Under the pieces are notes generated by a model. The model was not told the origin of the DNA. It did no database searches and worked only from the letters and a program-made list of their open reading frames with translations. A program made the position numbers and the translations under genes. This document shows, piece by piece, positions 44,824 to 53,865 of a DNA stretch of 64,000 nucleotides. Position 1 is the first letter of the stretch, and each line of letters opens with the position of its first letter. Source of the stretch: Paenibacillus sp. FSL H7-0357 (GTDB taxonomy: Bacteria; Bacillota; Bacilli; Paenibacillales; Paenibacillaceae). Location of the stretch: contig NZ_CP009241.1 in NCBI RefSeq assembly GCF_000758525.1, forward strand, positions 4,030,001-4,094,000, in the 5' to 3' direction.

Positions 44824-45435
44824 TCACTCCTCTAAATTTATATTTCCTGAAGCTGAATGCACACTCAGCGTGGAAGCTTCCGTATTAGCCGTGCCTACCG
44901 TGCCCTTTAGGCTTTGGCCGCCGCCGTCCGTCTGAATCTCTGTGGATGCCTCGACGCCTAAGTTGATCTTGCCCGATTGGGTAGATGCATCAACCTCCCC
45001 CGTGAAGCCGTTGACGGTGATATTGCCTGAATCGGCGTTCAGCGAGATTGTCTGTGCCTGGCCTTCAAAGGTTATATTGCCGGAAGCTGTGGCCAGACGG
45101 ATGGATTCATAGCTTTGTTCCGGCAGTTCCAGGTAGAGGGTCTCATTCTTTAAATGGATGAATCCGGATGCCGGTTCAGTGTTAACGGTAAGCACCCCCG
45201 CCTCCAGCCCCGCCGGCAGCTCACCGCTTGTTTTCATACGGAGCTTTACTTCTGAATCCTTGGAACGGCTCACCTTAATGGATTGTCCTTCAGTTTTCAC
45301 TTCAATCTGCTGTACCTTGGATCCCTCGAAAGAAGCTGTTTTCTCCACAGCTTTGTCCCCGCAGCCTGCAAGTACGAGGATAACGAACGCTGCCGCGATG
45401 AGGACAAACCATTTCTTGCCTTTATATTTTGTCAT
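44824..45435 (-). CDS. DUF4097-like lipoprotein (putative adhesin-type beta-solenoid)
   Basis: A 203-residue lipoprotein: basic MTKYKGKKW, hydrophobic core and lipobox VLAGC with Cys25. The mature part consists of short repeating strands such as SIRLATASGNITFEG, TISLNADSGNITVNGF and GEVDASTQSGKINLG, the pattern of DUF4097/DUF2807 beta-solenoid domains. ATG at 45435 overlaps the stop of the preceding permease gene (four bases), so it belongs to the ABC operon as its last gene. It may act as a surface sensor or accessory subunit for that transporter; the role is inferred. Confidence 0.85.
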   Translation of the reverse strand: MTKYKGKKWFVLIAAAFVILVLAGCGDKAVEKTASFEGSKVQQIEVKTEGQSIKVSRSKDSEVKLRMKTSGELPAGLEAGVLTVNTEPASGFIHLKNETLYLELPEQSYESIRLATASGNITFEGQAQTISLNADSGNITVNGFTGEVDASTQSGKINLGVEASTEIQTDGGGQSLKGTVGTANTEASTLSVHSASGNINLEE

Positions 45436-47030
45436 ATGGATCTCCTTCTTATTGATAAATTACCGGTCTGCAAAAGCCGGGTGGTTATGCCTGCAGCGAA
45501 TAAAAGAATGGTCAAGATGAGATAAAGCGCAGGGTTCCTTTCGAATATCCCCAAAAAGTCAAGTGAGGGAACATGATTGAGCGGTCCCACATACCACCAG
45601 AGCAAATAAATGACCTCAAACAACTTTTTTGAGCCGCCTAATGTGCCCAGTGCAAGCGCCAAAGTTGGAATAAAGAGGATAGCCGTTCCCCAAGCCAACA
45701 ACGAAGACATCTGACCCTCCACGATGAAGCGAAGGATTGCACCCGTCGAAAACAGCAAGGTGATGAAGACGCCGGAGAGCCATTCTGTCAACCACTTTGC
45801 CAGCGGCGAACTGCTGGACAAGATAAGTTCAGTGGTGAAATTATGTTTATCCCGCGTGCCTAACTGCGACCATAAAGCTAGGGGCCATATCATAATAAAA
45901 GGCAGCCAGTTGTTTATGGAGTTTGGCGTAATCAGCATAGGTCCTGAAATGAGCACTATAGCGGGCAGCTTCCACCACAGGGACATGCCTTTCAGCATAA
46001 GCTTCAGCTCGGCTTTGACCCGCCCGGGCAACCTTGCACTCTTCACTTTTATTGCCGGAGACAGCTTCAGCGAGACACTGTGTTCTATGCCCGCAAGCGG
46101 AAAAGATGTTGTTTTCCCCTTGCCCGATGCAAGCAGCGGATGAGCTTTGGATGAGCTTTCCGAGTTTTCAAAACGCCGAAACAGCAGGGCTGAAAGGACG
46201 ATACCCACTATACCCGCAGCTATCCAGACTAGCCGGATTAGGACAAGCGAACGATCCCATGCTGCGCCTTCCCACACAAACGTGGAGATCGGGCCCTGTG
46301 TCGGATAATACCCAAAGCTTCCGCTCTCCTCAAGACTGGAGAGGGTAGGATAATGCTCCGCTGCACTGTGGGCCATCGTTTTCAGAATACCGTTGATGCC
46401 GAACAAATCCCCCCAATCGCTTGGCGCGGCAATGGACACCGCACCGACAGCGATCCACAGGCAGAAGAACAACACATTTCCCAAAACTCCCTTAAAACCG
46501 GGAAACACATCAAACAGGATGGTTAAGGAAGAGAGCAGAAACAGGGAGGGGAAGGTTACATAAAAAAAGGGAGCCATATAATCCATTAGCCGGAGCTGGG
46601 AATCTTCTCCCCGAAGCAGCTGCATGGCCATAAATGCCACTACCAAAACAGCTCCAATCACCAGCAGTACCACAAAATTCGCCGCCGCCTTACTGGCGAT
46701 ATATCTGATTTTCCGGACAGGGGCGGAGGCGATTAACGGCCCGAGCTTCAGGTGAGCATCTCCCGATATTTGGCTTCGAAGCATGAAAAAACCGAACAGC
46801 CAGAGCAGCATTGTGGACAGCATCGCCGCAAGTCCGCCCAGCCAGGCCGAATTATAGATGCCTCTGACCCCGCCGATATAAAAGATTTCATACCCGGAAG
46901 CAGCATCCGGTACGCAGGCATAACCGGCAAACACGCTGATTCCTATGACGAGCAGGAAGGAATAACTGCGCATCTGACTTTTCAAATTGCTTTTGATAAT
47001 ATAAAAGTAGGCTGAGAGAGTACGGATCAT
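45432..47030 (-). CDS. ABC-2-type transporter permease
   Basis: A 532-residue integral membrane protein with about 12 hydrophobic segments in two groups of six separated by a cytosolic loop (residues about 280-330). It begins MIRTLSAYFYIIKSNLKSQM, an amphipathic start typical of ABC-2 exporters. TM helices such as AANFVVLLVIGAVLVVAFMA and LFLLSSLTILFDVFP are clear. Its start overlaps the ATPase gene's stop by four bases and its stop overlaps the lipoprotein start. It probably works with the adjacent ATPase as an exporter. The cargo is unknown; cell-envelope stress or peptide export is suggested by the divergent two-component genes. Confidence 0.88.
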   Translation of the reverse strand: MIRTLSAYFYIIKSNLKSQMRSYSFLLVIGISVFAGYACVPDAASGYEIFYIGGVRGIYNSAWLGGLAAMLSTMLLWLFGFFMLRSQISGDAHLKLGPLIASAPVRKIRYIASKAAANFVVLLVIGAVLVVAFMAMQLLRGEDSQLRLMDYMAPFFYVTFPSLFLLSSLTILFDVFPGFKGVLGNVLFFCLWIAVGAVSIAAPSDWGDLFGINGILKTMAHSAAEHYPTLSSLEESGSFGYYPTQGPISTFVWEGAAWDRSLVLIRLVWIAAGIVGIVLSALLFRRFENSESSSKAHPLLASGKGKTTSFPLAGIEHSVSLKLSPAIKVKSARLPGRVKAELKLMLKGMSLWWKLPAIVLISGPMLITPNSINNWLPFIMIWPLALWSQLGTRDKHNFTTELILSSSSPLAKWLTEWLSGVFITLLFSTGAILRFIVEGQMSSLLAWGTAILFIPTLALALGTLGGSKKLFEVIYLLWWYVGPLNHVPSLDFLGIFERNPALYLILTILLFAAGITTRLLQTGNLSIRRRSI

Positions 47031-47902
47031 GGCTGAACTCCTAACGAGGACACAGTATACAGGTACGCATCCTCCAGTGAAGCGGGCAGCAGGGTGGCAT
47101 TTGCGCTGGGGCGCAGATCGGAAACGATCCGGGTATGGATGCCGTCGCTGCGCTGAATGGCGCTGCTTATCGTGTATTTGGCCTGCATGTCCGGCAGGGA
47201 GGAGGCAGGCAGGATGCAGTTCCAGACCTTCTGCTCCACACTCTGAATCAAGTTCTCCGGTGCCGCATGCTTGACAAGCCGTCCCTTCGCCATCAGGGCG
47301 ATGGAGGGAGCGATGGACTCAATGTCGGTCACAATATGCGTTGATAAAATAATGATTCTATCTCCTGACAAGCTGGACAATAAATTGCGGAATCCGATTC
47401 TTTCTCCGGGGTCCAGTCCGACCGTAGGTTCGTCGACAATGAGCAGCGACGGATCATTAAGCAGAGATTGGGCAATGCCCACCCGCTGTCTCATGCCGCC
47501 CGAGAATCCGCCGAGCAGCCGTTTCCGGTCGTTTGAGAGATTTAAAATTTCCAGCAGCTCGTTGATTCGGGACCGGGCGGACCGGGCGGACAGACCTTTC
47601 ATTGCCGCTATGTATTCCAGAAATTCAAGCGGGGTCAGATTCGGATACACGCCGAAATCCTGCGGCAAATATCCCAGCTCCTTCCGCAAAACCTGCGGCT
47701 GCTTGGCAATATCCACACCGTTCCATTTGATGCTCCCTTGACCCGGTTTCTCAATAGTCGCAAGCATCCGCATTAATGTGGATTTACCGGCACCATTTGG
47801 GCCGAGCAGTCCGGTCACACCCTGTTTGAGCTTCAAGGTAATGCCGCTAAGGGCCTGCTTTGCGCCGTAGCTTTTAGATACCTGTTCAATTTGCAATTCC
47901 AT
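47027..47902 (-). CDS. ABC transporter ATP-binding protein
   Basis: A 291-residue ATPase starting MELQIEQVSKSYGAKQALSG at 47902, after GACGGAGGAATAGAG; an upstream in-frame start at 47983 lacks a site. Walker A is GPNGAGKSTLMRML, the Q-loop YLPQDFG, the signature FSGGMRQRVGIAQSLL, and Walker B LLIVDEPTVGLD, followed by STHIVTDIE. It is a close paralogue of the ATPase at 57966-58829 (same YIPQDF/FSGGM framework). It heads the three-gene operon and faces the two-component genes across a 177-base divergent promoter region. Confidence 0.94.
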   Translation of the reverse strand: MELQIEQVSKSYGAKQALSGITLKLKQGVTGLLGPNGAGKSTLMRMLATIEKPGQGSIKWNGVDIAKQPQVLRKELGYLPQDFGVYPNLTPLEFLEYIAAMKGLSARSARSRINELLEILNLSNDRKRLLGGFSGGMRQRVGIAQSLLNDPSLLIVDEPTVGLDPGERIGFRNLLSSLSGDRIIILSTHIVTDIESIAPSIALMAKGRLVKHAAPENLIQSVEQKVWNCILPASSLPDMQAKYTISSAIQRSDGIHTRIVSDLRPSANATLLPASLEDAYLYTVSSLGVQP

Positions 47903-48079
47903 CTCTATTCCTCCGTCACAATCCAATTGCCATACCATTCCTTGGCGGCGTAACATAAGATTAGCCCACAAAAGTAAAAACAAAGCAAAATTGCGGTTAA
48001 AAGGAAACAGCTGGCAAGAGAAATTCCAAAAGGAATGATAAACTGAGAGAGAACTTATGCACTCAGGGAGGAAATACTG

Positions 48080-48823
48080 TTGCTGAATGACAATATGAAT
48101 GCAGAGAAAATTCTACTGGTCGATGATGAGCTGGGGATTTTGACCTTGCTGGAGATTACGTTGAAGAAAGAGCGCTACCATAACATCACAAGCTGCTCAA
48201 CCGGGGAACAAGCATTATTTTTCGTGAAAAATCATACCTATAACCTGATCCTGCTGGATGTAATGCTGGGGGATGTGAATGGCTTTGACCTGTGCCGTGA
48301 GATCCGCAAGCATACAGACACACCAATTATTTTTATCACCTCCTGCGCAAGTGATTTCGATAAATTGACCGGGCTCGGGATCGGAGGGGATGATTATATT
48401 ACGAAGCCTTTTAATCCGCTTGAGGTCGTTGCCCGGATCAAAGCTTTGTTCAGAAGGCAGAACCTCACCCAAGCCTCTTCTTACGGGAACTCGGAAAGTG
48501 AAAGGAACAAGGAATACAATTACGGGCGTTTTATTCTGAGGCCTGCGGACGCTGCATTGATCGTGAATGGACAGACTGTGGAATGTACGGCCAAGGAGTT
48601 GGAGCTGCTCAGCTTCTTTTGCCGGAATCCGAACCGGATCTATACGACATCTCAAATCTATGAACTGGTATGGGGCAGCCCCGGGTATGGCGATGAGAAA
48701 ACAGTCACTATTCATATTTCCAAGATCCGGAAAAAGCTGGACGACAATCCGAAAGCCCCCGAGCTGATCATTAACCTGAGAGGGATCGGTTATAAATTTG
48801 TGCCACCGGTCAAGGGGTTCTGA
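48080..48823 (+). CDS. OmpR-family response regulator
   Basis: A 247-residue regulator starting with TTG at 48080, eight bases after GGGAGGAAA. The receiver has the VDDE pocket, phosphoacceptor Asp60 (LILLDVMLGDVNG) and KPFNPLEV. The C-terminal winged helix includes LTAKELELLSFFCRNPNRIY-type sequence and GYGDEKTVTIHISKIRKKLD, then GIGYKFVPP. It is translated just ahead of its kinase (one base between stop and the next start). The divergent ABC-lipoprotein operon is the obvious target (inference from position). Confidence 0.94.
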   Translation: MLNDNMNAEKILLVDDELGILTLLEITLKKERYHNITSCSTGEQALFFVKNHTYNLILLDVMLGDVNGFDLCREIRKHTDTPIIFITSCASDFDKLTGLGIGGDDYITKPFNPLEVVARIKALFRRQNLTQASSYGNSESERNKEYNYGRFILRPADAALIVNGQTVECTAKELELLSFFCRNPNRIYTTSQIYELVWGSPGYGDEKTVTIHISKIRKKLDDNPKAPELIINLRGIGYKFVPPVKGF

Positions 48824-48824
48824 G

Positions 48825-49940
48825 ATGAAAACGGGATTTCGGTTCAGTGTCCATTTTGCCATCGGATTAATTGCCTGGATGCTTGGACTCGGCATTACCA
48901 TGATGATTACCGTGGATGTGCTGTTTCCTCTGCTGGGCCTGCTGGAAGGGCAGGAGTATTATGATCTGTACATTCTGGCGGTATTTGTGCTTAATATTAC
49001 CGGATGCAGCGTGCTGTTCGGCTGGTACTTCGGGAGTCCGTTAAGATTCATGATGTCTTGGATTGCTTCCTTATCGGGCGGGAATTTCGAACCTCCGACT
49101 GCAGCAAAGGGCATCTTCAAACGGAACCAGAAACTGAAATCCCGCTACCGGCTGTACAGCGAATTGATAGTGAACATTGAGTCGCTGTCCGCCAGCCTGA
49201 AGAAGTCCGAACTCGAACGCCGTAAGCTTGAAGATAACAAAAAAGATTGGGTGGCCGGCATCTCGCATGATCTCAAAACACCGTTAACATATGTCACGGG
49301 ATACTCAGCTCTACTGCTGAATGAAGAGTACAGCTGGAACGCGGAGGAACAGCGAACGTTTCTGCAAGAAATCCAGTCCAAAGGGCTGCATATGGAGGAA
49401 TTGATCAGCGACATCAACCTCTCTTTTCAGATAAATGAGGATCATGCCTCTTTGCCCATGCAGTTTGGCACTCTGGAGTTGATCGGCTTCCTGCAGCGGC
49501 TGATCGCCGATGTCGGCAACGATCCAAGAGCAGTGTCCTACCTGTTGAGCCTGGATGCAGAGATAGAGTCGCTGGAGCTTGTTGCTGACGAGAAGGTGCT
49601 CTACCGGGCGCTGCAAAATGTGCTGATGAATGCCGTGCTTCATAATCCGGAAGGAACTGCCATTCATGTTACTGTGCGGCGGGAGGGAGAGGAAAGTGCA
49701 AATATCATGATTTCCGACAATGGCACTGGTATGGACGAAGATACGCTGAACAATCTGTTTCAAAAATATTACCGCGGAGCAAAAGGCAGCTCCCATAAGC
49801 TGGGAACAGGACTAGGTATGGCTATTGTAAAAAACCTGATCCTCGCACACGGCGGCTTCCTGACTGTAGATAGCGAAGTAAGTAAAGGAACCACATTTCA
49901 TATCCGTCTACCTGTCCGGGTGCATGAAAAGTCTACTTGA
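48825..49940 (+). CDS. Sensor histidine kinase (HisKA type)
   Basis: A 371-residue kinase from ATG at 48825 after AAGGGGTTCTGAG. Two membrane segments (about 10-33 and 48-68) with a very short external loop point to intramembrane sensing. A HAMP-like linker (FMMSWIASLSGGNFEPP) and coiled coil lead to the phosphoacceptor in VAGISHDLKTPLTYVTGYSA. The ATPase has N-box VLMNAVLHNPEG, DNGTGMDEDT and GTGLGMAIVKNLILAHGG. Kinases with so little extracellular part often detect antibiotic-transporter interactions (Bce type), which fits the neighbouring ABC operon. Confidence 0.93.
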   Translation: MKTGFRFSVHFAIGLIAWMLGLGITMMITVDVLFPLLGLLEGQEYYDLYILAVFVLNITGCSVLFGWYFGSPLRFMMSWIASLSGGNFEPPTAAKGIFKRNQKLKSRYRLYSELIVNIESLSASLKKSELERRKLEDNKKDWVAGISHDLKTPLTYVTGYSALLLNEEYSWNAEEQRTFLQEIQSKGLHMEELISDINLSFQINEDHASLPMQFGTLELIGFLQRLIADVGNDPRAVSYLLSLDAEIESLELVADEKVLYRALQNVLMNAVLHNPEGTAIHVTVRREGEESANIMISDNGTGMDEDTLNNLFQKYYRGAKGSSHKLGTGLGMAIVKNLILAHGGFLTVDSEVSKGTTFHIRLPVRVHEKST

Positions 49941-50197
49941 GCTTGAGAGATCAGTTGAAATTTTGAACAAGATATGAAAAAATAAGTTGCTGTATCAAAT
50001 CCGGAACTTCCATGAACAGTACTATCTGGTTTCGGACAAACGGATAAAATTGGACTAGGGGTGAATTTGATGTTTTGGACTCCATTATTTGAAAACGACG
50101 TACCAGTAGCACACTTCTGCTCTTAGTGGAGTGAGTGTGACTACATCTCTCCGTTAGGGGCATTTGTGGCCTAATTAAAAAACGGAGGGTATAAAAG

Positions 50198-51073
50198 ATG
50201 AAAAACACCTTATTAGGTTCTTTATATTTAACTTTAGCTTCCATGATCTGGGGCGGTATGTACGTTGTTGTTAAAATTGTAGTATCGGTCATACCTCCAT
50301 TAGAACTTGTATGGATGAGATATTTAGTAGCCATTGTTGCACTTCTAGTTATCGGCTTCATCACACGACAGAACTGGCGAATTGAGAAACGTTATTTTAT
50401 CTTAATCGTAGCTATTGGGCTCATCGGTAATACGATTTCAATTGTTGCACAGGAAACGGGTACCATGTTATCCACAGCACAAATGGGAGCCATTATAACT
50501 TCTTCAACACCAGCATTCATGGTTATTTTTGCTCGCCTTATCCTTAAAGAACAGTTGACATTAAAAAAGGGAATCTCTGTTTTATTAGCGACAATTGGGG
50601 TGCTTTTCATTGTTGGAATTGGTGATGTGAATTTATCCAGTACACTTGGAGGTATTGCCCTGCTTATTGCTGCATTAACATGGGCCCTCATGTCTGTACT
50701 TGTAAAACGTTTGCCAAGTGATTACTCACAAATTGTGGTAACCACCTATTCCATCTTAGTAGCCCTAATCGTGTTGACTCCTTTTGTATTGCCGCGGTTA
50801 CACGAGATTAGTATCTCTCAACTGGCTCACCCGACGATTTGGGGAGGACTCTTATATTTGGGTATTGTTTCAACAGCAGGCGGATTTCTACTTTGGAATC
50901 GCGGATTGCAAATGCTTAATGCCTCAAGTGGAGGAATATTTTTCTTCTTTCAACCCCTGGTTGGAACATTACTTGGATGGCTTGTTCTAGGAGAGAACAT
51001 AGGTGTAGCGTTTTGGATCGGCTCTATCCTAATTTTTACAGGTGTTCTATTCGTTATCAACGAGAAAAAATAG
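50198..51073 (+). CDS. EamA-family (DMT) transporter
   Basis: A 291-residue membrane protein with ten segments arranged as two EamA repeats. The first includes LTLASMIWGGMYVVVKIVVS with IPPLELVWMRYLVA, and the second begins around LLIAALTWALMSVLVKRLP; the end LVLGENIGVAFWIGSILIFT matches the family. ATG at 50198 follows AAACGGAGGGTATAAAAG. DMT transporters export amino acids or other metabolites; the substrate here is unknown. The base composition is A/T-richer than the preceding operons. It stands alone; a GC stem without a T-run lies 60-92 bases downstream. Confidence 0.92.
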   Translation: MKNTLLGSLYLTLASMIWGGMYVVVKIVVSVIPPLELVWMRYLVAIVALLVIGFITRQNWRIEKRYFILIVAIGLIGNTISIVAQETGTMLSTAQMGAIITSSTPAFMVIFARLILKEQLTLKKGISVLLATIGVLFIVGIGDVNLSSTLGGIALLIAALTWALMSVLVKRLPSDYSQIVVTTYSILVALIVLTPFVLPRLHEISISQLAHPTIWGGLLYLGIVSTAGGFLLWNRGLQMLNASSGGIFFFFQPLVGTLLGWLVLGENIGVAFWIGSILIFTGVLFVINEKK

Positions 51074-51205
51074 TATTTAAGAAACTCCATTCGAATGTAT
51101 GAAGTGCACCCTTGAGAATAGACATTGGAATAACCCCCTTGTTAACCAATAAAATTCTAGGGGGTGCATTTACAGCCATGCTGATCATCACACTATTCTT
51201 TTGGA

Positions 51206-51232
51206 TAGTACCTATCAATAAAGTGCGTACTA
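51206..51232 (+). promoter_or_regulatory. Inverted repeat upstream of the arginase-family fragment
   Basis: TAGTAC (51206-51211) and GTACTA (51227-51232) are separated by 15 bases, 58 bases before the fragment's start. The spacing and GTAC-type arms resemble HxlR/YodB-class operators. No regulator gene is adjacent. Confidence 0.45.
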
Positions 51233-51290
51233 CTTTTTTATGTGTGCACTGTTTAAACTAACCTTACTTTGAAGTAAGGGAGACGATAAA

Positions 51291-51554
51291 ATGACTAAAA
51301 AAACGATACGCCTGTTAATGCCGCAATGGCAAGGGGGAAACAACCCTAACTATTCTTTTGGAGCCGAGCTGCTTGCTTGGTTAGCTCCGGACAATGATCA
51401 ACCTCTTATTAATGTACCTGTTCAGGCTTATGATGGAACTCCGCTTGAGAATGAGAACGGTATGAATGGAAGAAAACAGCTACTTAAACAATTAGAGGCA
51501 GCTTATCATATCATTGATGCTCATAAGCTCCTAAGTGAGAAGATTATTCGCTGA
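51291..51554 (+). pseudogene. N-terminal fragment of an arginase-family protein
   Basis: The 87 residues read KKTIRLLMPQWQGGNNPNYS, FGAELLAWLAP, NVPVQAYDGTPLENENGMNG and AAYHIIDAHKLLSEK, matching the beginning of ureohydrolase-like proteins found in Firmicutes. The frame then stops at 51552-51554, before any of the metal-binding GGDH/DAHxD motifs, and no continuation is visible in other frames. A proper ribosome site (AAGTAAGGGAGACGATAAA) and start remain, so a short peptide may still be made, but the enzyme cannot be functional. Confidence 0.75.
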
Positions 51555-51674
51555 TATGTACTTGCAGCCACTGTTGATTTCTCTCCCCATACAATTGCCG
51601 GTATGCCCTCAATTTTTATTTCCTGCTTCATCATTTAGTGGAAGTTGAATATACTTATCCCATCGCCGAGTGAA

Positions 51675-51693
51675 TTCAGGAGATATTCCTGAA
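51675..51693 (+). promoter_or_regulatory. Perfect inverted repeat upstream of a response-regulator gene
   Basis: TTCAGGA (51675-51681) and TCCTGAA (51687-51693) flank GATAT, 89 bases before the OmpR-type gene at 51782. It could be an operator or a short RNA hairpin in the leader; it has no T-run. Confidence 0.45.
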
Positions 51694-51781
51694 ATTGCCC
51701 GGTTTTTTCATAGAAAGATGCTACATTCAACAGTATAATAGTTTCTGTTATTCAAGTTATATTTATGGAGGAAAATGGATC

Positions 51782-52456
51782 ATGAAATACGACTGTTTAA
51801 TTGTTGATGATGAAGAAGCGCTGTCAACAAGCACCTGTAAATACTTTAATATGCTTGGCGTGAAGACCTATTGGGTAGCAGATGAACAGGCATGTTTTGA
51901 TTTTTTTACGCAAAACAAGGCCGATTTGATCCTGCTCGATATTAATTTAGGGCAGCAATCCTCCGGATTTGAAATATGCAAAAAACTGAGAAAAGCCACC
52001 AATATCCCTATATTGTTTATAAGTGCACGAACCAGTGATGATGATGTTCTGCTTGCACTAAATATCGGTGGAGACGACTATATCCAAAAGCCGTATGCAC
52101 TCAGTATTATTTTGGCTAAAGTGAAAACGGTATTGAAAAGATATGGGGGCGATGTTGATGTTTTAAGCTTTGGCAGCTTTACGATGGATCTGATCTCGGA
52201 AAAGCTGATGAATGATGGCTGCGAGATTAAATTGAAGGCTATGGAATATAAGCTGCTGTCCTACTTAATCCAGAACAAAAATCGCCCTCTCGCCAAAGAG
52301 GAACTGTTCTCTAACGTCTGGAATGACGCAATCACCAGTGACGGAACCTTAAATGTCCACATCCGCAAACTGCGTGAAAAAATTGAAGAAAACCCTAATG
52401 AGCCGCGTTATATTAAGACGATTTGGGGGACCGGTTATGTATTTGAGACCGATTAG
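51782..52456 (+). CDS. OmpR-family response regulator
   Basis: A 224-residue regulator from ATG at 51782 after GGAGGAAAATGGATC; upstream in-frame codons lack a site. The receiver has VDDEE, phosphoacceptor Asp53 in LILLDINLG and KPYALSI; the winged helix shows LKAMEYKLLSYLIQNKNRPL, SDGTLNVHIRKLREKIEENP and WGTGYVFETD. It is followed after nine bases by its kinase and then by an FtsX-type ABC transporter, the arrangement used for peptide-antibiotic resistance or signalling modules. The direct target is probably that transporter. Confidence 0.94.
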   Translation: MKYDCLIVDDEEALSTSTCKYFNMLGVKTYWVADEQACFDFFTQNKADLILLDINLGQQSSGFEICKKLRKATNIPILFISARTSDDDVLLALNIGGDDYIQKPYALSIILAKVKTVLKRYGGDVDVLSFGSFTMDLISEKLMNDGCEIKLKAMEYKLLSYLIQNKNRPLAKEELFSNVWNDAITSDGTLNVHIRKLREKIEENPNEPRYIKTIWGTGYVFETD

Positions 52457-52465
52457 GGGTGGAAG

Positions 52466-53731
52466 ATGAGCATCAAGAAGGTAACATTCTTGGCGGCAGC
52501 CATTCTATTCTTTGGCATTAGTGTAATTCTTTTTGTTTTTCGAAGCTTAACTGCAACAGGAACGGATGTTGTTGCTGTAAATGATATTACACAAACGATT
52601 GTTGAACATTGGGACACTCTGGATCAGTCTGCCTTGCCAGGTCGTCAATACAGCTTGGAATATACAGTACTGGATAGCCACGGGGAGCTGGTTGGGGCCA
52701 CAAGACGTGGATTAAGTGAGAATATAGACTCTGCTATCTATAATCGGGATACGATTGTGGATATTTCGCGCAATGACACGGTATTGGGGAAAGTAATTTT
52801 TTTTAATAATACAAGTGAACGATGGAAGCATTACAGGGATAAGCTGCTTGTTTTTTTTGGAGTTAATATCATTTTTATCATTTTGTTTTGTTTAATCTAT
52901 GCAGTATATATCGACAGATCTATTTTTCGCCCTTTTCGTAAGCTGCAGGCATTTGCCCGTCATGTGGCAGAGGGCAAGCTGGATATGCCGCTCGAAATGG
53001 AAAAGGGCAACGGGTTCGGTGCATTTGCAGAAAGCTTTGACTTAATGAGAGAGGAACTCGCGAAAGCGCGCGAGAACGAAAGACTGGCAAATCAGAGCAA
53101 AAAGGAGCTGGTAGCCTCACTTAGCCATGATATAAAAACGCCTGTCGCCTCCATTAAGGCTGTCTCCGAAGTTATGATTTTGAATTCTGTTATTGAGGAT
53201 GACATAAGCCAGCTGGAAGTGATTAATGCAAAAGCTGACCAGATAAATACATTGATCACGAATATGTTTAGTGCAACATTAGAAGAGTTACAGGAGCTAA
53301 CTGTCAGAGTAACGGAAGAGTCGAGTGTATTACTGGGGGATCTAATCAAAAATGTTGACTATAATAATAGAGCTACTATATCGCCTATCCCCGAATGCAT
53401 TGTGCTAATAGATATGCTTCGGCTTCTGCAGGTAATTGACAATATCATAAGCAACTCTTATAAATACGCGGGTACATCCATTGGTGTATTAGTAAACATC
53501 AAAGGACAATATCTGGAGATCGAATTCAAAGACTATGGACGCGGGGTCTCTCCGGAGGAAATCCCACTTCTATTCAATAAATTCTATCGTGCCCGAAATT
53601 CAGTCGGCAAAAGCGGAACAGGACTGGGATTGTATATTTCCCAATATCTGATGGACAAAATGTCCGGTGATATCATTTGCAGGAATATAGATGGCGGTTT
53701 TGTGGTGATCTTAAGATTACATATCGCGTAA
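52466..53731 (+). CDS. Sensor histidine kinase
   Basis: A 421-residue membrane kinase: TM1 at about 7-27, an extracellular domain of about 100 residues, TM2 at about 130-152 (FFGVNIIFIILFCLIYAVYI), a HAMP domain (IDRSIFRPFRKLQAFARHVA), then HisKA with ASLSHDIKTPVASIKAVSEV and the ATPase domain with DNIISNSYKYAG, KDYGRGVSPEE and GTGLGLYISQYLMDKMSG. ATG at 52466 follows GGGGTGGAAG. The external domain separates it from the short-loop kinase at 48825, so it probably senses a ligand outside the cell directly. It precedes a hairpin terminator or attenuator and the ABC genes. Confidence 0.94.
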   Translation: MSIKKVTFLAAAILFFGISVILFVFRSLTATGTDVVAVNDITQTIVEHWDTLDQSALPGRQYSLEYTVLDSHGELVGATRRGLSENIDSAIYNRDTIVDISRNDTVLGKVIFFNNTSERWKHYRDKLLVFFGVNIIFIILFCLIYAVYIDRSIFRPFRKLQAFARHVAEGKLDMPLEMEKGNGFGAFAESFDLMREELAKARENERLANQSKKELVASLSHDIKTPVASIKAVSEVMILNSVIEDDISQLEVINAKADQINTLITNMFSATLEELQELTVRVTEESSVLLGDLIKNVDYNNRATISPIPECIVLIDMLRLLQVIDNIISNSYKYAGTSIGVLVNIKGQYLEIEFKDYGRGVSPEEIPLLFNKFYRARNSVGKSGTGLGLYISQYLMDKMSGDIICRNIDGGFVVILRLHIA

Positions 53732-53792
53732 AAAATTTTAGAATTGGTTAAGAACTGTCTAAAGACCCGCTAAGAATTAAAAAGCTAAGATA

Positions 53793-53849
53793 AGACTGTA
53801 AATAAAACTTTAACTGCTTTACAGGCAGTAAGTTTTAACAGTCTTTTTT
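53793..53849 (+). terminator. Strong hairpin terminator or attenuator between kinase and ABC genes
   Basis: Nested arms AGACTGT/ACAGTCT (53793-53799 with 53838-53844), AAAACTT/AGTTTT and ACTGC/GCAGT form a long stem ending in TTTTTT. It lies 61 bases after the kinase stop and only 16 bases before the ATPase start, so the ABC genes need either read-through or a promoter before or within the hairpin. That makes an attenuation switch conceivable. Confidence 0.85.
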
Positions 53850-53865
53850 AATAGGGGGCCACGTA

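Noticed and set aside
49951..50364. Minus-strand frame of 137 codons between kinase and EamA genes
   Set aside because: It runs antisense into the EamA gene, with no ribosome site and no family resemblance.
51139..51165. ACCCCCT/AGGGGGT stem after the EamA gene
   Set aside because: The seven-base stem has a long loop and no T-run; not supported as a terminator.
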